Notes: generated by a model from the sequence alone, not told the origin. 28,011 nucleotides of DNA from Lachnospiraceae bacterium (GCA_900772685.1 CAAGRP010000276.1:1-28011), one strand, 5' to 3'. Shown: positions 7,098 through 14,726, counted from the stretch's first letter. Program-made: numbers and translations.

Positions 7098-7991
7098 ATG
7101 GGATTAAAAGTAAGTGATGTAAGCAGCCTTGAAACAGGCAGGCAGATATTTAATTCATACTTCGAGCAGATAATAGATACTTCGGATGAATGGATCGAAA
7201 GCAGAACGGGGATAAAAAGCAGGTATTTTACCGATGAGCTTCCGTCCGATATGGCTGTAAGGCTCGGAAAGCAGCTTAGATTTGACAGAGACAGGGTGAA
7301 GATGGTTCTTGTTTCTTCTTTTACAAACGATCTGATCCTGCCGTCTATCGCGGGAAGAGTACACGCAAGACTTGATATACCGAACGGGTGCTTCTGCATG
7401 GACATCAATTCGGCATGTGCCGGATTTCTCGCATCTATGATACTTGCCGAGAAATTCTTAAATGAAAACGAGCAGGCGATACTTATTGCGGCAGAGCAGA
7501 CAAGCACATATGTAGATCCGAAGGACAGAGGAACCTCGATACTGTTCGGAGACGGATGTGCGGGAATGGTGGTAGAGAAAAACTCAAAGCTCTGGTATTC
7601 GGACGAAAATACCTATGATGACGAAGGATGCCTTTTAATGTCTAAAGGCGAGATGATGTATATGCAGGGACAGAAGGTTTTCCGCTTTGCGTGCAGCAGG
7701 GTTCCTGAGTCTATAGAAAGGGTTCTTGATAAGGCGGGAATGACGATAGACGATATAGATTATCTCGTTTCGCATCAGGCAAACGACCGTATATTGGACC
7801 AGATAGTAAAAAGAGTAAAGATAGATGACAGCAGAGTCCTTAAAAATGTAAGTTCTCACGGAAATACATCAGCGGCATCCATACCTATACTTATGGATGA
7901 GTGCAAAGCTGTTTTCAAGCCGGGTGACAAGCTCTTGCTTACGGCATTCGGAGCCGGACTTGCAATCAATTCGATTTTAATGGAGTGGTAG
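7098..7991 (+). CDS. fabH: Beta-ketoacyl-ACP synthase III
   Basis: FabH starts fatty-acid synthesis by condensing an acyl-CoA primer with malonyl-ACP. The 297-residue protein keeps the full thiolase-fold triad: Cys107 in DINSACAGF, His226 in SHQAND and Asn256 in SHGNTSAAS. The region DTSDEWIESRTGIKSR near residues 27-42 and the RGTSILFGDGCAG block are typical. It is about 20 residues shorter than E. coli FabH, and the usual N-terminal GTGSYLPE strand-turn is replaced by SDVSSLETG, so it is a divergent member. AGAGGA precedes the ATG. A ketoacyl synthase III of another pathway is possible, but the operon context makes FabH much more likely. Confidence 0.92.
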   Translation: MGLKVSDVSSLETGRQIFNSYFEQIIDTSDEWIESRTGIKSRYFTDELPSDMAVRLGKQLRFDRDRVKMVLVSSFTNDLILPSIAGRVHARLDIPNGCFCMDINSACAGFLASMILAEKFLNENEQAILIAAEQTSTYVDPKDRGTSILFGDGCAGMVVEKNSKLWYSDENTYDDEGCLLMSKGEMMYMQGQKVFRFACSRVPESIERVLDKAGMTIDDIDYLVSHQANDRILDQIVKRVKIDDSRVLKNVSSHGNTSAASIPILMDECKAVFKPGDKLLLTAFGAGLAINSILMEW

Positions 7992-7993
7992 GA

Positions 7994-8926
7994 ATGAACA
8001 TAAATAAATTGCTCGGGGTCAGGTATCCCATTATACAGGGCGGAATGGCAAATATGACAAACGGACAGTTTGCGGCAGCCCTTTCAAATGCTGGAGTTTT
8101 GGGAACAATAGGAGCCGGAGGAATGAAGCCGGATACCTTAAAAGAAGAGATAGCCATATGCAGATCAAAGACTGACAAGCCGTTTGCGGTCAATCTCATC
8201 ATGTTCAGAAGAGATATAGAGGAGATGGTCGATGTTGTCTGCGAGGCTAAGGTGCCGTTTGTTATAGCAGGAGCTGCAAGCCCGGCACCGTTCATGGAAA
8301 AGTTCGAGGTCGCAGGGGTGAAGGTCATTCCGGTCGTTTCGTCTCCGATACAGATAAAGAGACTTGATAAGCTGAATGTGCTTGCCTATATAGTAGAAGG
8401 AATGGAGGCCGGAGGACATATAGGAGAAATGACCTCAATGACCCTTATATATCAGGCAAGGCAGACGACAGACAAGCCTGTTATAGCTGCAGGAGGTATA
8501 GGCTCGGGAGCTCAGATGCTTGCAGCCGAGGTCCTTGGAGCGGACGGAGTCCAGATAGGAACGGCATTTCTTTTCACAAAAGAAAGCCCTACACATGAGA
8601 ATTACAAAAATGCACTTATCAATGCAACAGCAACAAGAGTGACACAGATAGGATATATCAACGGACGTCCGATGCGTGTGCTTAAAAATGCGATGGCAAG
8701 GGAATTCCTAAGGCTTGAGAAGGAAGAGGAAAATAAGGAGCTGCTCGAGACATTTACATTGGGAAGACTTAAAAAGGCAGTCGTTGAAGGTGATGTACAG
8801 CAGGGCTCTGTAATGTGCGGCTATACGGTGGCACAGTTCGATAAGATCTGTTCGGCACAGGAAATGGTGGACAGGCTTGTAGGCGAATACAAAGAAGCTA
8901 AGGAAAAGATAAAAGCAGGCGCTTAA
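7994..8926 (+). CDS. fabK: Enoyl-ACP reductase II (FMN-dependent, FabK)
   Basis: FabK performs the last reduction of each elongation cycle, enoyl-ACP to acyl-ACP, with NAD(P)H and bound FMN. The 310-residue TIM-barrel protein shows VRYPIIQGGMANMTNGQFAA, SNAGVLGTIGAGG, VEGMEAGGHIGEM with the functional His142, and PVIAAGGIGSG, the phosphate-binding motifs of the nitronate monooxygenase/FabK superfamily. Its place between fabH and fabD separates it from nitronate monooxygenases. GGAG at 7982-7985 sits 8 nt before ATG 7994; an in-frame GTG at 7985 is less likely. No fabI or fabL lies in the window. FabK enzymes are known to be insensitive to triclosan. Confidence 0.94.
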   Translation: MNINKLLGVRYPIIQGGMANMTNGQFAAALSNAGVLGTIGAGGMKPDTLKEEIAICRSKTDKPFAVNLIMFRRDIEEMVDVVCEAKVPFVIAGAASPAPFMEKFEVAGVKVIPVVSSPIQIKRLDKLNVLAYIVEGMEAGGHIGEMTSMTLIYQARQTTDKPVIAAGGIGSGAQMLAAEVLGADGVQIGTAFLFTKESPTHENYKNALINATATRVTQIGYINGRPMRVLKNAMAREFLRLEKEEENKELLETFTLGRLKKAVVEGDVQQGSVMCGYTVAQFDKICSAQEMVDRLVGEYKEAKEKIKAGA

Positions 8927-8936
8927 GGAGATATAC

Positions 8937-9848
8937 ATGGGAAAGACAGCGGTCATATTTGCGGGACAGGGCTCTCAATATGAAAAGCAGGGAGCAAAGC
9001 TTTATGAAAAGTACCCGGAAATAAGAGATATATATGACGGACTTGCGAGTGATTTGAAAAGGATTTCGTTTGAGGGCACAATGGATGAACTGTCAGAGAC
9101 AAAGAATCTTCAGCCTTTAATGGTAGCATTTCAGCTGGCTGCATTAAGACTTTTAAAAGATAAGATAAATGTCGATGCGACCTGCGGTTTAAGCCTTGGT
9201 GAATACAGTGCGATAACGCTTGCGGGCATTGTAGATGAGAAAAAGGCTATCGAGCTCGTTTCGAAAAGAGGAGAGCTGATGTCAGAGGCTTCTAAGCTTA
9301 CAAAAAGCAAAATGCTCGCCTTCCTTAAGGTCACAGAGGACGATGTCAGAGAGCTTATGTTAAAGCTGCCTGAATTAGAAGGAAAGGTTTATCTCGCAAA
9401 TATAAACAGTCCTAAGCAGATCGTTGTTTCGGGTGAAGAGCTTTATATAGAGGTTCTGGCAAGATTGGCAAAGGACCATAAGATCATCGCAAGACCGCTT
9501 GTTGTAAGCGGGGCATTTCATACACCGTTTATGGATACCGCAAAAGAGGGTTTTGCCGCATTTATTAAGGATATGGAATTCGCAGCACCTGCGATCGATT
9601 ATTATCCTAATCTTACAGGTGAAAAATATGACGGCCGCGATATGAAAGAAGTGCTTCCGCTGCAGATAGTTTCACCCGTGCTCCTTTATAAGACCTTTAA
9701 AAACATGGTCGATGACGGAGTGAACCATTTTATTGAGATAGGTCCGGGCGGTGTGCTTTCAAACATAATAAGAAGAGAATTCAAGGATGTATCGGTCGAT
9801 ACCTTCAAAAACGATGACGATCTTATAGCATATCTTCAAGGAGAATGA
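8937..9848 (+). CDS. fabD: Malonyl-CoA:ACP transacylase
   Basis: FabD loads malonyl from malonyl-CoA onto ACP, linking the carboxylase genes upstream to the elongation cycle. The 303-residue protein has the N-terminal FAGQGSQY motif, the nucleophile Ser86 in CGLSLGEYSA (GLSLGE rather than the GHSLGE of E. coli), the carboxylate-binding Arg111 in SKRGELM, and His195 in SGAFHTPFM. AAGGAGATATAC precedes the start at ideal spacing. fabK ends 10 nt upstream and fabG begins 3 nt after the stop. Confidence 0.96.
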   Translation: MGKTAVIFAGQGSQYEKQGAKLYEKYPEIRDIYDGLASDLKRISFEGTMDELSETKNLQPLMVAFQLAALRLLKDKINVDATCGLSLGEYSAITLAGIVDEKKAIELVSKRGELMSEASKLTKSKMLAFLKVTEDDVRELMLKLPELEGKVYLANINSPKQIVVSGEELYIEVLARLAKDHKIIARPLVVSGAFHTPFMDTAKEGFAAFIKDMEFAAPAIDYYPNLTGEKYDGRDMKEVLPLQIVSPVLLYKTFKNMVDDGVNHFIEIGPGGVLSNIIRREFKDVSVDTFKNDDDLIAYLQGE

Positions 9849-9851
9849 TAT

Positions 9852-10592
9852 ATGGAAAATAAAAAACTGGCTTTGATAACGGGTGCCGCAGGAGGCATCG
9901 GATGTGCCATTGCAAGAAAACTAAAGGATGACGGCTTTGACCTCGCTCTTCACGCAAGAAATCTTAAGCCTGAACTTGAGGCTCTCAAAAATGAGCTCGA
10001 GGATGACGGCTGCAGGGTGCAGATAGTGCTCGGGGATATTTCAAGCTTTGAGGACTGCAAAAGGATGGTCGATGAGATCCTTGCTGAAAACGGTTCTGTA
10101 GATGTTCTTGTAAATAATGCCGGAATGACAAGGGATAAGCTTGTTATGATGATGAAGGCAGAGGATTTTACGGATGTTATAGATACGAATCTTAACGGCA
10201 CATTTTATCTCAGCAAGCTGGTCTCAAAGAGCATGATGAAAAAAAGAGCCGGAAGGATAATAAATATGTCTTCTGTGGTGGGTTTACACGGCAATGCAGG
10301 ACAGGCTAATTATGCGGCTTCAAAAGCAGGAATAATAGGACTTACAAAGTCGTTTGCAAAGGAGTTTGCTTCAAGAAACATACTTGTAAATGCGATCGCA
10401 CCGGGCTTTATAGTAACGCCTATGACGGACATGCTTTCCGAAAAGGTCAAGGAAGAGATAAAAGCAGGCATACCGCTTGCAGAGCTTGGAAGATCGGAGG
10501 ATGTAGCCCAGCTGGTATCGTTTCTTGCAGGTGATTCATCACGATATATTACAGGACAGGTTATTTGCGTTGACGGAGGTATGAGCATCTAA
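9852..10592 (+). CDS. fabG: 3-oxoacyl-ACP reductase
   Basis: FabG reduces beta-ketoacyl-ACP to the (R)-beta-hydroxyacyl form using NADPH. The 246-residue short-chain dehydrogenase has the nucleotide-binding TGAAGGIG (10-17), NNAG (88-91), and catalytic Ser141, Tyr154 and Lys158 in the MSSVVG...NYAASKAG block. The C-terminal ITGQVICVDGGMS is characteristic of FabG. AAGGAGAATGATAT precedes the ATG. The TAATG junction with fabF (1-nt overlap) points to translational coupling. Confidence 0.96.
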   Translation: MENKKLALITGAAGGIGCAIARKLKDDGFDLALHARNLKPELEALKNELEDDGCRVQIVLGDISSFEDCKRMVDEILAENGSVDVLVNNAGMTRDKLVMMMKAEDFTDVIDTNLNGTFYLSKLVSKSMMKKRAGRIINMSSVVGLHGNAGQANYAASKAGIIGLTKSFAKEFASRNILVNAIAPGFIVTPMTDMLSEKVKEEIKAGIPLAELGRSEDVAQLVSFLAGDSSRYITGQVICVDGGMSI

Positions 10593-11827
10593 TGAAAAGA
10601 GTTGTAGTTACGGGTATCGGAACGATATCGCCTTTAGGAAACAGCAGGGAAGAGGTCGTTAACGGAATGAAGAATTCCGAATGCGGAATAGGTGAGATAA
10701 CCTTATATGACACCTCGGACAGGCTTGTTAAGCTGGCTGCCGAGGCTAAGGATTACGATCCCGATAAATATTTTGATAAAAGAGATCAAAGAAGGTTAGA
10801 CAGAGTCGACCAATTTGGTATAATAGCAGCTAGGAGAGCTCTCGAAGACGCAGGTCTTGACAGAGAATATTTATCGAAAGAGAGGGTCGGTGTTTACTGC
10901 GCATCCGGTATCGGAGGCATTCAGACGATCGAGAACGAGCATACGAGAGGAATGAACAGGAGCTTTGACAGGGTATCGCCATATTTTATACCTATGGCGA
11001 TCGTCAATCTCACAGCCGGAAATATAGCCATTGACATTAAAGCACACGGATCGTGCCAGGGCCTTGTTACGGCATGTGCATCATCTACAAATGCCATAGG
11101 AGAGGCTTACAGGCATATAAAGGACGGTTATGCGGACATGATGTTTGCGGGAGGAAGCGAGGCTGCAATAACCGAGCTTTCTATAGGCGGATTTACATCC
11201 ATGAAGGCACTTTGTACATCTACAGACCCGAACAGGGCATCAATACCGTTCGATAAAGAGCGTTCGGGCTTTGTTATGGGTGAAGGCGCTTCTATCCTTG
11301 TACTTGAGGAGCTGGAGCATGCGCTTAACCGAAATGCAAAGATATTTGCGGAGATAGCCGGATACAGCGATACATGCGATGCGGGACATATCACTGCACC
11401 GTGTGAGTCGGGAGAATATGTAGCACTGGCAATGACACAGGCCGTTGAATCCGCAGGTATAAGGATGAGCGACATAGATTATATCAACGCTCACGGAACC
11501 TCGACCCAGTTAAATGATAAATATGAGACAACAGCTATAAAGAGAGCCTTTAAAGAGAACTACAAGGACGTTCTCGTATCATCTTCTAAATCACAGATAG
11601 GTCATCTGCTCGGAGCTTCGGGTTCTACCGAGATCGCTATGTCCATATATGCAATGAATGAGGGCTTTGTTCCTCCTACTATCAATTACAGGGTTCCGGA
11701 TGAGAACTGCGATCTTAATCTTGTCGTAAATAAGCCGGCTTATGAAAAGATAGATTACATGATCAAGAATTCTATAGGATTCGGCGGACATAATGCTTCG
11801 GTAGTTATAAAAAGGTGGGCAGAATAA
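10592..11827 (+). CDS. fabF: Beta-ketoacyl-ACP synthase II
   Basis: FabF elongates acyl-ACP with malonyl-ACP. The 411-residue protein has VVVTGIGTISPLGN at the N-terminus and the Cys-His-His triad: Cys162 in TACASSTNAIG, His301 in NAHGTSTQLND and His338 in SQIGHLLGASG. Length matches the FabF family. It starts within the fabG stop (TAATG) and ends with a similar TAATG overlap with fabZ. It is the only elongating synthase in the operon, so it probably handles all chain lengths after FabH. Confidence 0.96.
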   Translation: MKRVVVTGIGTISPLGNSREEVVNGMKNSECGIGEITLYDTSDRLVKLAAEAKDYDPDKYFDKRDQRRLDRVDQFGIIAARRALEDAGLDREYLSKERVGVYCASGIGGIQTIENEHTRGMNRSFDRVSPYFIPMAIVNLTAGNIAIDIKAHGSCQGLVTACASSTNAIGEAYRHIKDGYADMMFAGGSEAAITELSIGGFTSMKALCTSTDPNRASIPFDKERSGFVMGEGASILVLEELEHALNRNAKIFAEIAGYSDTCDAGHITAPCESGEYVALAMTQAVESAGIRMSDIDYINAHGTSTQLNDKYETTAIKRAFKENYKDVLVSSSKSQIGHLLGASGSTEIAMSIYAMNEGFVPPTINYRVPDENCDLNLVVNKPAYEKIDYMIKNSIGFGGHNASVVIKRWAE

Positions 11828-12249
11828 TGACATTAAATTTCGAAGAGGTAAGAAATATCCTTCCTCACAGATATCCGTTTCTTATGATAGACAGGATAGC
11901 TGATCTAGAAGCTGGTATAAGGGCAGTCGGACTTAAAAACGTTAGCGGAAACGAGCCGTTCTTTCAGGGCCATTTTCCACAGGAGGCAGTAATGCCGGGG
12001 GTTCTTCAGATAGAAGCGGTGGCACAGACAGGTGCGGTTGCGCTTCTCATAAATGAGGAAAAGGGCAAAAATGTATTTCTGGGAGGAATAGGCAAGGCGA
12101 GATTTTACCGAAAGATCGTCCCGGGGGATCAGCTTGAGATCCATTGTGAAATAACTAAAAGAAAGGGAAATATCGGTTTCGGCGAAGGGTATATCATGGT
12201 TGACGGAAAGAAAGCCATGATGTGTGAGATTTCATTTGCGATAGCATAA
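11827..12249 (+). CDS. fabZ: 3-hydroxyacyl-ACP dehydratase FabZ
   Basis: FabZ dehydrates beta-hydroxyacyl-ACP to trans-2-enoyl-ACP. The 140-residue hot-dog-fold protein begins with ILPHRYPFLMIDRI and has the active-site pair His49 (GHFPQEAVMPG) and Glu63 (QIEAVAQTG). I start it at ATG 11827, which overlaps the fabF stop by one base like the fabG-fabF junction; the frame is open to 11815, but that would add four unusual residues. No separate isomerase (FabA, FabM) is seen, so the source of unsaturated chains is not evident from this window. Confidence 0.95.
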   Translation: MTLNFEEVRNILPHRYPFLMIDRIADLEAGIRAVGLKNVSGNEPFFQGHFPQEAVMPGVLQIEAVAQTGAVALLINEEKGKNVFLGGIGKARFYRKIVPGDQLEIHCEITKRKGNIGFGEGYIMVDGKKAMMCEISFAIA

Positions 12250-12260
12250 GATTACTCATG

Positions 12261-12287
12261 ACCCTTTGAATGGACCGTGAGAAGGGT
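12261..12287 (+). promoter_or_regulatory. Hairpin covering the ribosome site of the MarR gene
   Basis: ACCCTT at 12261-12266 is perfectly complementary to AAGGGT at 12282-12287, which contains the AAGGG ribosome site of the gene starting at 12297. The fabZ stop codon lies 11 nt before the hairpin, so a ribosome finishing fabZ would cover the left arm and free the site. This suggests translational coupling. The stem is only 6 bp. Confidence 0.4.
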
Positions 12288-12296
12288 GTGTTATTT

Positions 12297-12758
12297 ATGC
12301 TGTCAGAGGTATTTACGGAAGTGTATGAAAAATTTAAATTGAACTTTTATATGCATATGTTTCAAAGACTGCAGGAGAGGGAGACGTCACTGACGGCTAC
12401 CGAAACATTTACAGTCGAGGTTATTCATGCACTTAAGAATCCCAAGGTGAGCCAGCTGGCAAAATTCCTTGATATGTCCACTCCGAATGTGGCATATAAG
12501 ATCTCATCGCTCGTAAAAAAGGGATATGTGGAGAAGGTTCAATCCAAGGAGGATAAAAGAGAGTATATCCTTAAGGCTACGGACAAGTTTTATGCATATT
12601 ACGACGAGAAAAACGAATATATAGACGTTGTTCTCAGACGTCTCGAGGATAAAATGGGACGTGAGAATGCGGAAAAGCTGGAAGGGCTGCTTAAGATAAT
12701 GAGCGAGGAGCTCATGCCTGAGATCAGTCATTTCATTGCCGATAACAAAGTAGAATAA
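12297..12758 (+). CDS. MarR-family regulator, FabT-like (candidate fatty-acid repressor)
   Basis: This 153-residue protein has the MarR winged-helix layout: an N-terminal dimer helix (residues 1-30), then LTATETFTVEVIHAL, the recognition region SQLAKFLDMSTPNVAYKISSLVKKGYVEKV, the wing SKEDKREYILKATDKF, and C-terminal dimer helices. The ETFTVEVI segment recalls streptococcal FabT (KEMHTIDVI), a MarR repressor of fab genes that uses long-chain acyl-ACP as corepressor. I therefore infer control of this operon, though the gene sits near its end rather than the front. ATG 12297 is chosen for AAGGG about 10 nt upstream; the frame is open to 12270. It abuts birA without spacer. Confidence 0.8.
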   Translation: MLSEVFTEVYEKFKLNFYMHMFQRLQERETSLTATETFTVEVIHALKNPKVSQLAKFLDMSTPNVAYKISSLVKKGYVEKVQSKEDKREYILKATDKFYAYYDEKNEYIDVVLRRLEDKMGRENAEKLEGLLKIMSEELMPEISHFIADNKVE

Positions 12759-13544
12759 ATGAATAAGGATCTTTTACTGAGGGAAGATGTTCTTACGCTT
12801 ATAAATAACAGCATCGATCTTGAAATGCTGTTTCCGGACGGGTTTGATTATCTGTATTTCGAAAGTATTGATTCGACCAACAAATACGCAAAGGAAAATT
12901 GCGATAGATTTGATAATGCGGTTATCACTGCGGAGGATCAGTATGCCGGAGTAGGTAAGAATGCCTCAAAATGGTTTGCAAAGCCGCACAGGTCGCTCAT
13001 CACCACGATAGTCCTGTCTAAGGATATCAAGATAGACAGGATAGGTATCCTGCCGCTGTTTATAGGCGCGGCGATACACGATGTCCTTAAGGACTATGGT
13101 ATCGATACCTTTATCAAGTGGCCTAATGATATTTATCTTGATGATAAAAAGCTGCTCGGAATACTTTGCGAATCCGTTATAAGAGAGGGCAGAGTGAAAA
13201 AGCTCATCATCGGAATAGGTATAAATGTGAACCAGAGTGCAGATGAGCTGCCGCTTGACGGCTCAATATCTCTTTATTCATATACCGGAAGACGATTCGA
13301 CAGAAGGAAGCTGCTTGCTGACATCCTTGTTTCTGTTTTTTCCAAAATAAACGACATCTCATATATCGACAAATACTCGAAGGATACGGTGAACAGATAT
13401 CTCTATCTGAAAAACAAAGATATAGTTTTTGTGGCGGATAAGCCATACAGTGGAAAATTATTGGGGATAAACGAAAAAGGAGAGATAGTTATCGAAACCG
13501 GTGATGGCAAAAAAGCTTTTTCATCGGGAAAGATAATTGTATAA
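12759..13544 (+). CDS. birA: Biotin--[acetyl-CoA-carboxylase] ligase, without DNA-binding domain
   Basis: This 261-residue enzyme activates biotin with ATP and transfers it to the AccB lysine. It has the DSTN motif (FESIDSTNKYAKE, 34-46), the nucleotide loop region AGVGKNASKWFAKP (63-76), FIKWPNDIYLDDKKLLGILCE with Lys131, and a small C-terminal SH3-like domain (about 212-261). Only about 30 residues precede the catalytic domain, so there is no winged helix and it should not be a biotin repressor. The loop reads GVGKNAS where E. coli BirA has GRGRRGR. The ATG follows the MarR stop with no gap and no strong ribosome site. Its place between the acc/fab genes and bioY fits supply of biotin to AccB. 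Confidence 0.92.
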   Translation: MNKDLLLREDVLTLINNSIDLEMLFPDGFDYLYFESIDSTNKYAKENCDRFDNAVITAEDQYAGVGKNASKWFAKPHRSLITTIVLSKDIKIDRIGILPLFIGAAIHDVLKDYGIDTFIKWPNDIYLDDKKLLGILCESVIREGRVKKLIIGIGINVNQSADELPLDGSISLYSYTGRRFDRRKLLADILVSVFSKINDISYIDKYSKDTVNRYLYLKNKDIVFVADKPYSGKLLGINEKGEIVIETGDGKKAFSSGKIIV

Positions 13545-13548
13545 AAAA

Positions 13549-14109
13549 ATGAAGAATAACCTGAAGGTAAGAGACATAACAAATATCGGACTTGCGGTTG
13601 CACTCATGGTTGCGGGAGCGGCTATCTCGCTTCCTATAGGCCCCGTGCCGATCAGTCTGCAGTCGCTTTTTGCACTTTTGATAGGCATTGTACTTGGCAA
13701 AAAGCTTGCACCTGTCGCAATGATGGTCTATATCGCAGCAGGTCTTTTGGGACTTCCGCTTTTTGCGGGACTTAAGGGCGGACCGCAGTATGTGGTGTCA
13801 CCGACGTTCGGATTTATCATTGCATTTATAATAGCGACATTTATAGCGGGACTTGGAAATGAATCAAAGTCAAAGGCTAAAAGATATATAAGTCTTATCA
13901 TTGCTACGGTTGTGATATATGCACTCGGAGCAGCTTATTTTTACATAGTTCAGAGGTTCTATCTCGGTAAGACTTATGAGCTTTTAGATATCCTTAAGCT
14001 CACTGTTATTCCATTTCTTATCGGGGATTTTGTTAAGCTTAACATCGCTTATCTTGTCGGCGGACGTTTGAGAAGTGTTCTTATGGCAAACAGGTTTGTG
14101 ACGGAGTGA
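13549..14109 (+). CDS. bioY: BioY, substrate-binding component of a biotin ECF transporter
   Basis: BioY is the integral membrane S-component that captures biotin for an energy-coupling-factor transporter. The 186-residue protein has about six hydrophobic helices and the BioY signatures LPIGPVPISLQSLFALLIG (about 28-46), GLLGLPLFAGLKGG and TFGFIIAFI. No EcfA or EcfT gene is adjacent, so it may share a general energising module encoded elsewhere. ATG 13549 lies 4 nt after birA; a TTG at 13537 in the same frame has GGGAA upstream and is an alternative start. Adjacency to birA and the carboxylase genes supports biotin rather than another vitamin. Confidence 0.93.
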   Translation: MKNNLKVRDITNIGLAVALMVAGAAISLPIGPVPISLQSLFALLIGIVLGKKLAPVAMMVYIAAGLLGLPLFAGLKGGPQYVVSPTFGFIIAFIIATFIAGLGNESKSKAKRYISLIIATVVIYALGAAYFYIVQRFYLGKTYELLDILKLTVIPFLIGDFVKLNIAYLVGGRLRSVLMANRFVTE

Positions 14110-14185
14110 AGCTTTTTATGACCCGGCGTAATGTCAAAAAACTACGTATGATTGCTTAAAACAGAATATGGAATGATTTGAGATG

Positions 14186-14210
14186 GGAGCTGCCGCAATG
14201 CGTCAGCTCC
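14186..14210 (+). terminator. Possible weak terminator hairpin after bioY
   Basis: GGAGCTG at 14186-14192 pairs with CAGCTCC at 14204-14210, around an 11-nt loop. It is followed by TGATTTCCCT, which is a poor T-tract. It is the first hairpin after the fatty-acid operon; the stronger stop may be the repeat hairpin at 14237-14374. Confidence 0.35.
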
Positions 14211-14236
14211 TGATTTCCCTGAATCAAAAGATTGGG

Positions 14237-14374
14237 AATTAAGAAGCATTTTCCTCCGGGGACCGTTTTCACTAGGTCCTCGCGCAGCGGTACTTGCACT
14301 CCTTGCTCGCATGCTCGCGTTCGTGCAGGACCGGCGCTGCGGATGTCCATTTCAGAAAAAGTGCTTTTTTGATT
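14237..14374 (+). repeat. Structured repeat, copy A (core within a terminator-like outer helix)
   Basis: The outer helix is formed by AATTAAGAAGCAT (14237-14249) and GTGCTTTTTTGATT (14361-14374), with G-U pairs and a bulge. The core from 14251 to 14359 begins TTCCTCCGGGGACCG, contains GGTCCT (14275-14280) complementary to AGGACC (14327-14332), and ends near CGCTGCGGATGTCC. It is nearly identical to copy B (14510-14647) and clearly related to copy C (27438-27614). The helix formed in B by GGGGAC/GTCCCC is partly broken here (GTCCAT), so this copy may be decaying. The T-run in the right arm could stop transcription from bioY. Short open frames inside it are not credible genes. Confidence 0.75.
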
Positions 14375-14375
14375 G

Positions 14376-14453
14376 TAAGCTTTTGACTTCTTTTGCCACG
14401 CCCAAGGCCGCTTCAGGATGACTCATCGGAAAAAGGTAATGGTATATAGATGA
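14376..14453. repeat. 78-bp direct repeat, first copy
   Basis: This segment follows copy A and recurs at 14649-14726 with two differences in 78 positions, a higher identity than the hairpin borders show. It includes the small dyad GATGACTCATC. On the minus strand both copies can be read as a short peptide around MSHPEA(A/V)LGVAKEVKSL, but no ribosome site or longer reading frame supports translation. Confidence 0.8.
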
Positions 14454-14509
14454 TAAAAGAAGTTTGTTAAGGGGGTTATTATAAAGCTCACATAATTTCG
14501 ATGATTTGA

Positions 14510-14647
14510 AATTAAGAAGCATGTTTCCTACGGGGACCGTTTTCACTAGGTCCTCGCGCAGCGGTACTTGCACTCCTTGCTCGCACTCTCGCGTTCGTGC
14601 AGGACCGGCGCTGCGGATGTCCCCTTCGGAAATATGCTTCTTTAATT
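14510..14647 (+). repeat. Structured repeat, copy B
   Basis: The outer helix AATTAAGAAGCAT (14510-14522) with ATGCTTCTTTAATT (14634-14647) is perfect except for one bulged T. Inside it, TTTCC pairs with GGAAA, then GGGGAC (14532-14537) with GTCCCC (14619-14624), and CGCAGCG (14557-14563) with CGCTGCG (14609-14615). GGTCCT (14549-14554) can also pair with AGGACC (14601-14606), crossing the previous helix. This is the best-paired copy. It begins 273 nt after copy A, and the flanking DNA is duplicated too. Confidence 0.8.
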
Positions 14648-14648
14648 A

Positions 14649-14726
14649 TAAGCTTTTGACTTCTTTTGCCACGCCCAAGACCGCTTCAGGATGACTCATC
14701 GGAAAAAGGTAATGGTATATGGATGA
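14649..14726. repeat. 78-bp direct repeat, second copy
   Basis: This is the second copy of the segment at 14376-14453 (76 of 78 identical). It is followed by a short internal duplication in which GTAATGGTATAT recurs about 18 nt later, then by weaker similarity to the region between 14454 and 14509. The two larger units (14237-14509 and 14510 to about 14793) therefore look like one old tandem duplication. Confidence 0.8.

Noticed and set aside
12759..13544. BirA acting as the biotin repressor of this operon
   Set aside because: There is no N-terminal winged helix; only about 30 residues precede the catalytic domain.
14506..14694. Short plus-strand reading frame through repeat copy B, and a similar one through copy C (27463-27744)
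   Set aside because: The conserved sequence is self-complementary and changes in pairs rather than by synonymous codons; no ribosome site is seen, and the frames are not shared over their lengths.
14237..14726. CRISPR array or insertion sequence
   Set aside because: There are only two long units with no regular short repeat/spacer pattern, no cas genes, no transposase and no clear target-site duplication.
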